This document shows, in pieces, positions 51,110 through 59,600 of a stretch of 64,000 nt of DNA. Each line of letters opens with the position of its first letter. Position 1 is the first letter of the stretch. This DNA comes from Sinomonas atrocyanea. Lineage in GTDB: Bacteria; Actinomycetota; Actinomycetes; Actinomycetales; Micrococcaceae. Both the position numbers and the translations under genes were made by a program. The notes under the pieces were generated by a model. The model did no database searches. It worked only from the letters and a program-made list of their open reading frames with translations, and was not told the DNA's origin. Location: positions 209,201 to 273,200 of the forward strand of contig NZ_JAUSTE010000004.1 of the NCBI RefSeq assembly GCF_030812675.1, written 5' to 3'.

Positions 51110-52267
51110 CTACTTCTTGTACGAGCTCTGGAGGTCCGCCGGGGCGTCGGCGTGGTAGACCTGCTTCCACGCGTCTAGGACGTTCGAGTGGTCCACGGGC
51201 AGCGCGCTCAGCGCCACGTAGGCCGGCTCCTTCTTGCCCAGCAGCGCCCCCGCACCGATCTGGGCCTCCGTCACGCCCTGGTCGAACGGGACCTGGGCGC
51301 CGAGGCCGACCACGAGGTCGTTCTTCGCGAGAGCGATGGCCACGTTCTTGCCGAGGTCCTCGGTCGCGATCTTGAGGTCCTGGCGGCCTGCAGCGCGGGC
51401 AGCCGCCATGACGCCCTCGGCAGGAACGTCCCACACGGCCCAGATGCCCGAGAGATCGGCGTGCTTGCTCAGCATCGCGTTCGCCGCCGCCTGGGCGTCG
51501 CCGGCGAAGTCAGGACCTGCGATGCCCTTCTCCTCGACGACCTGGATGTCCGGGTAGTCCTTCGCGATCGTGTCCTTGAAGCCCTGGTAGCGCTGCTGGG
51601 TCACGAAGAAGTCTGCCTGGTGGAAGATGACGCCGATCTTCCCCTTGCCGCCGAGTGCCTTGGCCATCTCGTGGGCCGAGACCACGCCGTTGCCGTAGTT
51701 GTCCGCGGAGACATCGGAGACGTAGTCCTTGCCCGCGACAAAGCCCTGCGGGACGTTGTCCATGAAGACCAGCTTTGCCCCGGCCTGAGCGGCCTTCCGG
51801 TAGGCCGTCGCGGTCGCAACGGGGTCGGTGGGGATCGAGACGATGATGCTCGGCTTCTGGGTCATGACGGTCTCGAGGTCCGAGACCTGCTTGTCCGGCT
51901 TGAAGTCGGCGTCCGTCGTGGCGATGACCTTGATGCCCAGCTTCTCGAACTCGCTCTTGAGACCGGCGATCTGCGCCGTGGCCCAGTCGTTGCCGCCGTA
52001 GTGCATGACGATGGCGGCCGTAGCTCCCATGGCCTTGACCTTGGCGATCTCATCTGAGGTCAGCGTCGTGGCCGAAGCGGGCGATGGAGTCTCGCCGTTC
52101 GGACCCTTGCTGAGCACCTGACCTGTGACCTGCTTGAGGGCAGTCTCGGCCTTCTGTGAGACGGCCGAGTCGGTTCCTCCGGCGGCGCTCGTCGATGAGC
52201 TGCCGCACCCTGCGGCGGCCAGCGTGATAGCAGCGGCCGCTGCGAGGAAGGCTGTTCTGCGAATCAT
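51110..52267 (-). CDS. Sugar ABC transporter substrate-binding lipoprotein
   Basis: The 385-residue protein starts with a lipoprotein signal (MIRRTAFLAAAAAITLAAAGCGSSS; lipidated Cys about residue 21). A periplasmic-binding-protein type I fold of the RbsB/ABC sugar class follows (AAIVMHYGGNDWATAQIAGLKSEFEKLGIKVIATTDADFKPDKQVSDLETVMTQKP). It captures the substrate outside the membrane for the RbsAC-like importer encoded downstream. RBS AGAACATC is weak; the ATG is set by the signal peptide. A gap of 103 bases separates it from the preceding small gene, with no promoter evident. Confidence 0.92.
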   Translation of the reverse strand: MIRRTAFLAAAAAITLAAAGCGSSSTSAAGGTDSAVSQKAETALKQVTGQVLSKGPNGETPSPASATTLTSDEIAKVKAMGATAAIVMHYGGNDWATAQIAGLKSEFEKLGIKVIATTDADFKPDKQVSDLETVMTQKPSIIVSIPTDPVATATAYRKAAQAGAKLVFMDNVPQGFVAGKDYVSDVSADNYGNGVVSAHEMAKALGGKGKIGVIFHQADFFVTQQRYQGFKDTIAKDYPDIQVVEEKGIAGPDFAGDAQAAANAMLSKHADLSGIWAVWDVPAEGVMAAARAAGRQDLKIATEDLGKNVAIALAKNDLVVGLGAQVPFDQGVTEAQIGAGALLGKKEPAYVALSALPVDHSNVLDAWKQVYHADAPADLQSSYKK

Positions 52268-52370
52268 GATGTTCTCCAGTCGGGGAATGGGAGGGTGAGC
52301 TGAAGGGGTGTCCGCGGGGCAATTCCCTGGACGTTCTGGGGTTGGGGTCGCGGATGCGGCTGGGTGCCGC

Positions 52371-52862
52371 TCAGGCGAGGGCAAGCGCCAGAGCAGGAGG
52401 GACGGGCGAAAGCATGAGTCCGCCGGCAGTCGAGGCTGCTCGGATGGCGGCAGCCTTGTCCGAGGCGTTCAGGAACGCCGCAGCCTGTGGCTTGTCGAAG
52501 AAGAGTCCGAGGCTGCAGCGGCCATAGTGTCCTTGGACCCAGTGGACCGCCTCCGACGAGATGCCAGCCAAGTCAACGGAAGGTTCCAGGCCATCGGGGT
52601 CCACAGTGCCCACCGCTGCGAGACAGCCTGATCCATCCGCCGTGACGACCAGGCTCGCCCACAGGGTTCCGTTGTGGACGACGCCCACGACCGCCGAGGA
52701 GTTCCGGGGTACGAACGCCTCCACGCCTTTGGCAAGATCGTTGCCCGGGCTTTGGGCCGCGGCCAGCAGCTGGCTTGCGTGGGCCCACTGCTTATCGTCG
52801 ACCTGGCCCACGCCGACGTTGGATGGGAGCCCTAGGGACTGGACCGGCCTGTGGACTGTCAC
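52371..52862 (-). CDS. Unknown protein, first gene of the sugar operon
   Basis: I do not recognise this 163-residue protein. It is soluble and Ala-rich, with a mixed alpha/beta look (VVGVVHNGTLWASLVVTADGSGCLAAVGTVDPDGLEPSVDLAGI; VHWVQGHYGRCSLGLFFDKPQAAAFLNASDKAAAIRAA) and no signal peptide or metal motif. The GTG start has GAGGAGGAG upstream. It directly follows the two LacI-type operators, so it is surely expressed with the importer and enzymes. The pattern could suit a small ligand- or stress-sensing protein, but nothing in the sequence proves a function. Confidence 0.75.
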   Translation of the reverse strand: MTVHRPVQSLGLPSNVGVGQVDDKQWAHASQLLAAAQSPGNDLAKGVEAFVPRNSSAVVGVVHNGTLWASLVVTADGSGCLAAVGTVDPDGLEPSVDLAGISSEAVHWVQGHYGRCSLGLFFDKPQAAAFLNASDKAAAIRAASTAGGLMLSPVPPALALALA

Positions 52863-52889
52863 CGTGGCTCCTCCTCTTCGATGAGATTC

Positions 52890-52942
52890 CCGTGAACGTT
52901 CACGGTCCTACCATCGTGAACGTTCACGGACGGATGTGTCAA
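52890..52942 (-). promoter_or_regulatory. Sugar operon promoter with two LacI-type operators
   Basis: GTGAACGTTCAC occurs twice as a perfect palindrome, at 52892-52903 (extended to 16 bp, 52890-52905) and 52916-52927 (extended to 14 bp), 24 bases apart. On the minus strand TTGACA (-35, 52937-52942) and CACGAT (-10, 52913-52918, 18-base spacer) bracket one operator; the other covers the start region. The central CG of the palindrome is the LacI/GalR family signature. The LacI gene at 53055 is the obvious regulator. Confidence 0.85.
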
Positions 52943-53054
52943 GCATCACTTGGAACTTGCCAACGTCGGATTCCCCTAACGGGGGTGGGCCCAGCCGCCC
53001 GTCCCCCGCCTGCGGAGGAGGGCCAGGAGCTCGTCGCTCTGGTTTCTCTAGGGC

Positions 53055-54113
53055 TTAAAGGCTGGTCTGGCGAAGGCGCGCTGGGATGGCGCTCGCCCTC
53101 ACGACAAGAGTCGGGACACTGGGGGTCCTGTCGACATCGCGCCCCTCGATGGCTCCCAGGAGCACCTCGATGCTGGCTTGGGCGAGTGCCGGGAAGTCCT
53201 GCCTGACGGTTGTGAGCGGCGGAAGAAAATAGTCCGAGCCTTCGACGTCGTCAAAGCCGACGATGCTCACATCTTCAGGAACACGGACGCCGTTCTCCGC
53301 GAATGCCCGGATGAGGCCAAGCGCCGTATGGTCACTTACAGCGAAGATCGCCTGCGGGACTCTCCCCTCTGAGACCAGGCGCAGCCCGGTCTCGTAGGCG
53401 AACTTGGGGCTCCAGTCGCCCTCGATGCACAGCCCGGGCCTCAGGCCGGCCTCCCGCATGGCCGCTTCCCAGCCTCGCTTGCGGACGCGGCCGTCGAACC
53501 ACTCCATCGACCCTGCGATATGGGCGATGTCCGTGTGGCCGAGGTCGATGAGATGCTGGGTCGCCATGCGGGCGCCCAGCTCCTGGTTCTCGGAGTAGGT
53601 GAAGACGTTCGGTGTGGAGGACGCTCCTGCGGCGATCATCTCGACCGGCACCCGGAAATCGGCACTCCACACGGCGGCGGCCATGGCAATGCGTGGGGCG
53701 ATGACGATGATTCCGTCGACACCTACGTCGTCCAAGGCGTCGAGCGCCTTCGGCACGCTCTCCTCGTAGGGCTCATCCACCGTCACGACTGTCGATGCAT
53801 AGCCGTTCTGCCGCGCCAGGCTCTCAAGAGCCATGAGTGTGCCCACCGGGCCGAAGCGAGGAGAGCCGTCCGTAAGGATCCCGATGACCGTGGAGCGACT
53901 AGTGACGAGCGCAGTGGCCGTCCGATTGCGGCGGTAGCCGACCTCCTTGATCACGCCGAGCACCCGGTCTCGGGTCGAGGCACTCACGTCAGGGGCGTTG
54001 TTGATGACTCGGGAGACGGTCTGGTACGAGACCCCGGCGATCCTGGCAACATCGTTGATGCTGGGCTTCCGCCGTCGTGGGAGACGTGCTGGACGCCCTG
54101 GTTCCTCTGCCAA
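53055..54113 (-). CDS. LacI family transcriptional regulator of the sugar operon
   Basis: The 352-residue protein has a LacI helix-turn-helix (PSINDVARIAGVSYQTVSRVINN, residues about 17-39), the hinge region and a sugar-binding PBP-like domain (VIGILTDGSPRFGPVGTLMALESLARQNGYASTVV; GIIVIAPRI; FAVSDHTALGLIRAFAENGVRVPEDVSIVGFDDVEGSDYFLPPLTTVRQDF). The TTG at 54113 is chosen because GGAGG ends exactly 5 bases before it; the longer frame would add 35 residues without a ribosome site. It lies upstream on the same strand as the operon it controls, 150 bases before the operators. Its ligand is presumably the imported sugar or a product. Confidence 0.9.
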   Translation of the reverse strand: MAEEPGRPARLPRRRKPSINDVARIAGVSYQTVSRVINNAPDVSASTRDRVLGVIKEVGYRRNRTATALVTSRSTVIGILTDGSPRFGPVGTLMALESLARQNGYASTVVTVDEPYEESVPKALDALDDVGVDGIIVIAPRIAMAAAVWSADFRVPVEMIAAGASSTPNVFTYSENQELGARMATQHLIDLGHTDIAHIAGSMEWFDGRVRKRGWEAAMREAGLRPGLCIEGDWSPKFAYETGLRLVSEGRVPQAIFAVSDHTALGLIRAFAENGVRVPEDVSIVGFDDVEGSDYFLPPLTTVRQDFPALAQASIEVLLGAIEGRDVDRTPSVPTLVVRASAIPARLRQTSL

Positions 54114-54425
54114 CAGTCCCTCCGCTCCCAAGACATACCACCCAAGGAAAGCCCGCCTGCCAACCCTCCAACTAGACGCTAGCAGAGCAATGCACGGCGG
54201 GCGCCGGTGCACCCGGGGCACTCGTTCCAGTCGGTTTCACCCTGGCTCCGATACAACCCACCGGCCACCATCTTCCGCCAGACACCCTCAGATCAGATCG
54301 GTGGGCGCGGCTCCGCGCCCGCGCCGGCTCGACGGCGCCAATGATACGGCTGCGCCACGCCTTGCCCGGCCGCCTGCCCCCGCCGATGTGCCAGTATGGG
54401 AGCACCCAAGCGAAAGGACGCCGAC
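54114..54425. other. Divergent intergenic region between lacI and deoC
   Basis: This 312-base stretch contains no convincing gene. It should hold the promoters of lacI (minus) and deoC (plus). A CAGTAT box at 54392-54397 may be the deoC -10, with AAAGGA as ribosome site near 54416. I see no palindrome or repeat of note. Confidence 0.5.
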
Positions 54426-55124
54426 GTGTCTTCCGAGCCCGCACTGACTCCCGCGGACCTTGCCGGCTACATCGACCACACCCTGCTCAAGCCGGAGGCC
54501 AGCGAGGCCGACATCCTCGCCCTATGCAGCGAGGCCGTGCAGTACCGGTTCAAGTCGGTGTGCGTGAACCCGCTCTGGGTGAAGACGGCGACGCGGGCGC
54601 TGCGCGGATCGGGCGTGCTCACGTGCGCCGTGGCCGGCTTCCCGCTCGGGGCCACCCCGACCGACGTCAAGGTCTTCGAGGCCCGCGGCGCCACGCTGGA
54701 CGGGGCGGACGAGGTCGACATGGTCATCAACATTGCCGCCGCCCGGGCCAACGACCGCGGCACCCTCGTGGACGACATCCAGGCCGTGGCCGAGGCCGTG
54801 CACGGCAGCTCCTCCATCCTCAAGGTCATCATCGAGACCTCGCTGCTGACGGATGAGCAGAAGGTCCTCGCGTGCGAGGCCGCCGTCGAGGCCGGGGCCG
54901 ATTTCGTCAAGACCTCCACCGGCTTCAACGGCGGCGGCGCCACGGTCGAGGACATCGCCCTCATGCGCGCCACGGTGGGCCCCGAGCTCGGCGTCAAGGC
55001 CTCCGGCGGCGTGCGTACCGCCGACGACGCCCGGGCTATGATTGCAGCAGGCGCCACCCGGATCGGAGCCAGCTCCGGGGTGGCCATCGTCACCGGCGGC
55101 ACCAGCGGCGCCGGCGGCTACTAG
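54426..55124 (+). CDS. deoC: Deoxyribose-phosphate aldolase
   Basis: The enzyme splits 2-deoxyribose-5-phosphate into glyceraldehyde-3-phosphate and acetaldehyde. The 232-residue TIM barrel has the DeoC opening ([26 protein letters not shown]), the second-lysine strand ([16 protein letters not shown]), the Schiff-base lysine in [10 protein letters not shown] and the phosphate site [13 protein letters not shown]. The GTG at 54426 has AAAGGA about 6 bases upstream. A small membrane protein gene follows 20 bases later. Confidence 0.95.
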   Translation: MSSEPALTPADLAGYIDHTLLKPEASEADILALCSEAVQYRFKSVCVNPLWVKTATRALRGSGVLTCAVAGFPLGATPTDVKVFEARGATLDGADEVDMVINIAAARANDRGTLVDDIQAVAEAVHGSSSILKVIIETSLLTDEQKVLACEAAVEAGADFVKTSTGFNGGGATVEDIALMRATVGPELGVKASGGVRTADDARAMIAAGATRIGASSGVAIVTGGTSGAGGY

Positions 55125-55144
55125 ACGCAGCGCACAGGAGAGAC

Positions 55145-55378
55145 ATGTCTGACGACGACCAGTACAACCGCCCGCTCGAGCCGAACCCGCTCGGCGGCAG
55201 CATCATCCTCTTCGTGATCTTCATGGTCCTCTTCCTCCTGGGCCTGTACCTCGTGCAGTTCCTCGACTTCACGAACGTGTGGCCGATGGCGGCCCTCATC
55301 TTCCTGTTCGCCGCGGCGTTCGGGATCCCGATGACGTTCATGGCCAAGAACAACACGGGCGACCAGCACCGCCGCTGA
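55145..55378 (+). CDS. Small conserved membrane protein (two TM helices)
   Basis: The 77-residue protein has a hydrophilic N-terminus (MSDDDQYNRPLEPNPLGG), two hydrophobic helices (SIILFVIFMVLFLLGLYLVQF and NVWPMAALIFLFAAAFGIPMTFM) and a short polar tail. The function is unknown. AGGAGAGAC 4-5 bases before the ATG is a good ribosome site, and the gene is probably cotranscribed with deoC. Two-TM proteins of this size are common beside housekeeping genes in Micrococcaceae. Confidence 0.8.
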   Translation: MSDDDQYNRPLEPNPLGGSIILFVIFMVLFLLGLYLVQFLDFTNVWPMAALIFLFAAAFGIPMTFMAKNNTGDQHRR

Positions 55379-55400
55379 CTCACCCCCGTACCCTCGGTTG

Positions 55401-55529
55401 CGGGTACGCATCTCGCCGCCCTTTCGGCGCTCCGGGTACGCATCTCGCCGCCCCTCCGCCGTTCCGGGTACACGCACGGCCCGCCTGCCGCTCTGAGGAG
55501 CACCGCAGGCGGGCCGCTGTCTGTACCCG
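55401..55529 (+). repeat. Array of 32-base repeat units, left copy, ending in a nested palindrome
   Basis: Units begin at 55401, 55433 and (degenerate) 55465, period exactly 32, each opening CGGGTACGCATCTCGCCGCC in the first two. The third opens a larger palindrome: CGGGTACA (55465-55472) pairs with TGTACCCG (55522-55529), enclosing an 11-bp stem (55478-55488 with 55505-55515). The same unit recurs in opposite orientation at 56546-56626. Confidence 0.8.
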
Positions 55530-55589
55530 GAACGAAAGGCCTGTGGATAACTTCGGAGGCATCGCCGTCGTCCGTGGCTCAATGGGACG

Positions 55590-56530
55590 GTGACGAACAG
55601 CACAGGCTCCGCCGACCGGCTCCCCACGGCCTCCTTCACCCTGCTCGACGGCCTTGAGGCAGGGCTCGGGACACGCGAGGTGCGCAGTGAGCGGATCATC
55701 ATCCCGAGCCGCGGCATCCGCAGGCCGCTCGACGCCCGCGAGGATCTGCTGAGCCGGGCGGCCCCGTACACGAGGCTGCACGAGTCCACCTCGGTCAGCC
55801 ACCTGACGCCCCCCTGCTGCACGGCATGCCCCTGCCGGCCTGGGCGCAGGACACGTCCCAGATCGACCTCGCCCGTTCGGCAGGGCCGGCGGAGCGGCTC
55901 GGCCAACCGCGCCGCTTCGAAGTGCGCGGGCACCGGCTCCGGCTCGGCGCCGAGGACGTCATGATGCTCGGCGGCACGAGAGTCACCACCCCGGAGCGCA
56001 CCTGGCTGGACCTCTGCGGGGTCCGCCAGCTGACCATGGACGACGTCATCGTCGCGGGAGAACACCTGGTTTCCGAGCACGAGCGCGGCTTCCATCCGCG
56101 CACCGCGGTGGTGACGCTCGCCCAGCTGCGCGCCTACGTCGGCGGCAAGCGGCGGGTCCCGGGCCTGGGGAGGGCCCGGATCGCCCTTGAGCTCCTGGCC
56201 GTCGGCGCTGATTCGCCCCAGGAGACGCGGATCCGGCTCATGCTCGAGCGGGCGGGGCTGCCGCCCTTCAAGCCCAACTGCGTCGTCGTAGACCCGTGGG
56301 GCAAGGTGCTCTGGGTCGATCTGGGCAACGCTCGCTACCGCGTGGCCATCGAGTACGACGGCGAGCACCACCTCGAGCCCGAGCAGCAGCTGTGGGACCG
56401 CAGCCGCAACCGGAGGACCGTTGCCGCCGGCTGGGCGCAGGTGATCCTCACCCGAGAGGACCTTGTCAGGGGCGAGGCACACATTGTCAGCCGCGTCGTC
56501 GCCGCCCTGACGGCGCAGGGCTGGCGCTGA
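55590..56530 (+). pseudogene. Frameshifted AbiEi-antitoxin/DUF559-like gene
   Basis: Two frames together make one protein of about 313 residues. Frame one (GTG 55590) reads MTNSTGSADRLPTASF...RAAPYTRLHESTSVSHLT. After a run of six C (about 55808-55813) the sense continues in the next frame, LLHGMPLPAWAQDTSQIDL, to 56530. Adding one C restores SHLTPPLLHGMPLPAW, the usual family sequence. The C-terminal part has the DUF559/Vsr-like nuclease core (RVAIEYDGEHHLEPEQQLWDRSRN...WAQVILTREDL). Such genes are frequent in actinobacteria and often called AbiEi-type; function is unknown. The break may be a true mutation, a switchable tract or a sequencing error. Inverted 32-base repeat arrays flank it. 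Confidence 0.8.
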
Positions 56531-56545
56531 CGGCGGCTTTGTCGG

Positions 56546-56641
56546 CTCCGCTCTCGTACCCGGAACCGCAATTCCCGGACGAGATGCGTACCCGGAACGC
56601 CGTAAGGGCGACGAGATGCGTACCCGAAACCGGGGCTGGCG
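56546..56641 (-). repeat. Array of 32-base repeat units, right copy (inverted)
   Basis: Units begin at 56546 (degenerate), 56578 and 56610, period 32, with core GACGAGATGCGTACCCG. The sequence 56595-56626 matches the reverse complement of 55401-55432 at 29 of 32 bases. The array lies between the frameshifted gene and the end of mfd. Confidence 0.8.
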
Positions 56642-56654
56642 GGGTCTGGGTAGG

Positions 56655-59600
56655 TCAGGTGGTGGCTGCCGGGGCTGGGGCGAAGATGGCCTCCACCACC
56701 TGGTCGGCCCACGCGAGGATCTCGCCGTCGACGAGGTCGCTGCCGCCGACCGGCGCGCTCTTCGGCTTGGGGACGAGCACCGCGTTCAACGCCGGCTTGT
56801 ACTGCGCCCCCTTGTACATGCGGGCCAGGCGCATCTGCTTGGACTCGGGGAGGTCGGCGGGGGCAAAGCGCACCATGGTGCCCTGGAGCGCGACGTCGGT
56901 CAGGCCCGCCGCGCGCGCCCGGACCCGGAAGCGCGCCACGGCGGCGAGGTTCTGCACCGGGGCGGGCGGCTCGCCGTACCGGTCGGCGAGCTCCTCCATG
57001 ACCTCGCTGATGCCGGCGTCGTCGGTCGCGGCGGCGAGCTTGCGGTAGGCCTCGAGCCGCAGGCGCTCCCCCGGCACGTAGTCGTGGGGCAGGTGCGCGT
57101 TGACCGGGAGCTCGATCTTCATCTCCGTCACCTTCTCCTCGCCCTCGCCGCGGAAGTCCGCCACGGCCTCGCCGACGAGCCGGATGTAGAGGTCGAACCC
57201 GACGCCCTGGATATGCCCGGACTGCTCGCCGCCGAGGAGGTTGCCCGCGCCGCGGATCTCGAGGTCCTTCATGGCCAGCTGCATGCCCGCGCCCAGCTCG
57301 TTGTGCGCCGCGACCGCCTTGAGCCGCTCGAGCGCGACCTCCCCGAGGGGCTTCTCGGCCGGGTACAGGAAGTACGCATAGGCGCGCTCGCGCCCGCGGC
57401 CCACGCGGCCGCGCAGCTGGTGCAGCTGGGAGAGGCCGTAGGAGTCCGCGCGGTCGATGATGAGCGTGTTCGCGTTGGAGATGTCCAGGCCGGTCTCGAT
57501 GATCGTGGTGCACACGAGCACGTCGAAGCGCTTCTCCCAGAAGTCCACGATGATCTTCTCGAGCCGGGACTCGGACATCTGCCCGTGGGCGACCTCGACG
57601 CGCGCCTCGGGGACGAGCTCGCGGATCGCGGCGGCCGTCTTGTCGATCGAGGAGACGCGGTTGTGCACGAAGAACACCTGGCCCTCGCGCATGAGCTCGC
57701 GCCGGATCGCGGCCGAGACCTGCTTGTCCGTGTACGGCCCCACGTAGGTCAGGACGGGGTGGCGCTCCTCGGGCGGCGTGGCCAGGGTGGAGGTCTCGCG
57801 GATGCCCGTGAGGGACATCTCGAGCGTGCGCGGGATCGGCGTCGCGGACATCGCGAGGACGTCCACGTTGGTGCGCATCTTCTTCAGCTCCTCCTTGTGC
57901 TCGACGCCGAACCGCTGCTCCTCGTCGATGATCACCAGGCCCAGGTCCTTGAACGCCACCTCCTTGGACAGCAGCCGGTGGGTGCCGATCACGACGTCGA
58001 CGGAGCCGCTCTTGAGCCCCTCGAGCGTCTCCTTGGACTCCGTGCCCGTCTGGAAGCGCGAGAGCGCGCGCACGCGAACGGGGAAGCCCGAGAACCGCTC
58101 CGAGAACGTCTCGTAGTGCTGCTGCGCGAGCAGCGTGGTCGGCACGAGGACCGCCACCTGCTTGCCGTCCTGGACGGCCTTGAACGCCGCCCGGACCGCG
58201 ATCTCGGTCTTGCCGTAGCCCACGTCGCCGGAGACGAGCCGGTCCATCGGGACCTCCCGCTCCATGTCCGCCTTGACCTCGTTGATCGTGGTGAGCTGGT
58301 CCGGGGTCTCGACGTAGGGGAAGGCCTCCTCGAGCTCGCGCTGCCACGGGGTGTCCGGCCCGAAGGCGTGGCCCTTCGAGGCCATGCGCGCCGAGTAGAG
58401 CCGGATGAGCTCCCCGGCGATCTCCTTGACGGCCTTCTTCGCCCTGGACTTGGTCGAGGCCCAGTCCGCGCCGCCCATCTTGGACAGCGACGGTGTGTCC
58501 CCGCCCACGTACCGGGTCACCTGGTCGAGCTGGTCGGTGGGGACGAAGAGCCGGTCGCCCGGCGCGCCGCGCTTGGCCGGCGCGTACTCGAGGACCATGT
58601 ACTCGCGCGTCGGCGCGGCACCGGCCGCGCCCTGCCCCGCGCCGGTGATCTTGCGCTGCACGAGCTCGACGAACTTCCCGATCCCGTGCTGCTCGTGGAC
58701 CACGAAGTCCCCCGCGGTGAGCGAGAGGGGGTCGACGGCGTTGCGCCGCCGGGAGGGCATCTTGCGCATGTCGCGGGTCCCCGCGGCGCTCGCCCGTCCG
58801 AGGAGGTCGGCCTCGGTGAGCAGCCCGAGCTTGAGCCCGTCGAGCACGAACCCCTTGCCGGCCGGGGCCTTCGTGATCTCGATGATGCCCGGCTCCGGGG
58901 CCCGGTCGAGCCCGTCGATGCGGCTGCACGGGATGTTCGCGTCGTGGAACAGCTCCGCGAGGCGCTGGGCCGGCCCGGGGCCGTCCGTGGCGACCACGAT
59001 CCGCCACTCGTCCCGCACGCGGCCCCCGATGAACTCCATCATCTCGGCCACGTCGCCCTGGTAGCCGCGGGGCTCGCGGGCGGCGATCGTGACCACGTCG
59101 ATGTCCAGGACGGTCTCCTCGTCCACGCCGAGCGAGGTGAGCGACCACCACGTGACCCCGCGCTCCTGCGCCTCCGAGCGCACCTCGCCGAGCGTGGCGA
59201 AGCTCGCGTCCTCGAGCCGGCCGGCGTGCTCGCCCGAGTCCTCCCCCGCCTCGGCGAGGGCGACGTCGAGCGGTGCGGCGCCGCCGTCGGACGCGGTGGC
59301 CCACGCGGCGGCGAGGAACTCCTCGTTGGTCGCGGCGAGGTCGTGGGCGCGGGCACGGACCTTCTCCGGCTCCATGACGAGCGCGGCCGACCCGGCCGGG
59401 AGCTCCCCGATGAACGGGACCATCCGGTCCACGAGCAGCGGCGCGAGGGACTCCATGCCCTCGACCGCGATCCCGCCGGCGATCTTCTCGAGCATGTCCG
59501 CCGCCGCGGGCAGGCGCCCCTTCAGCTTCGCGGCCCGGCCCATGACGCCGGGCGTGATGAGCAGCTCGCGGCACGGCGGGGCGAACAGCGCCGTGGGGTG

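Noticed and set aside
55401..55496. CRISPR array suggested by 32-base periodicity
   Set aside because: The units are contiguous without unique spacers, only three per side, and no cas genes are present.
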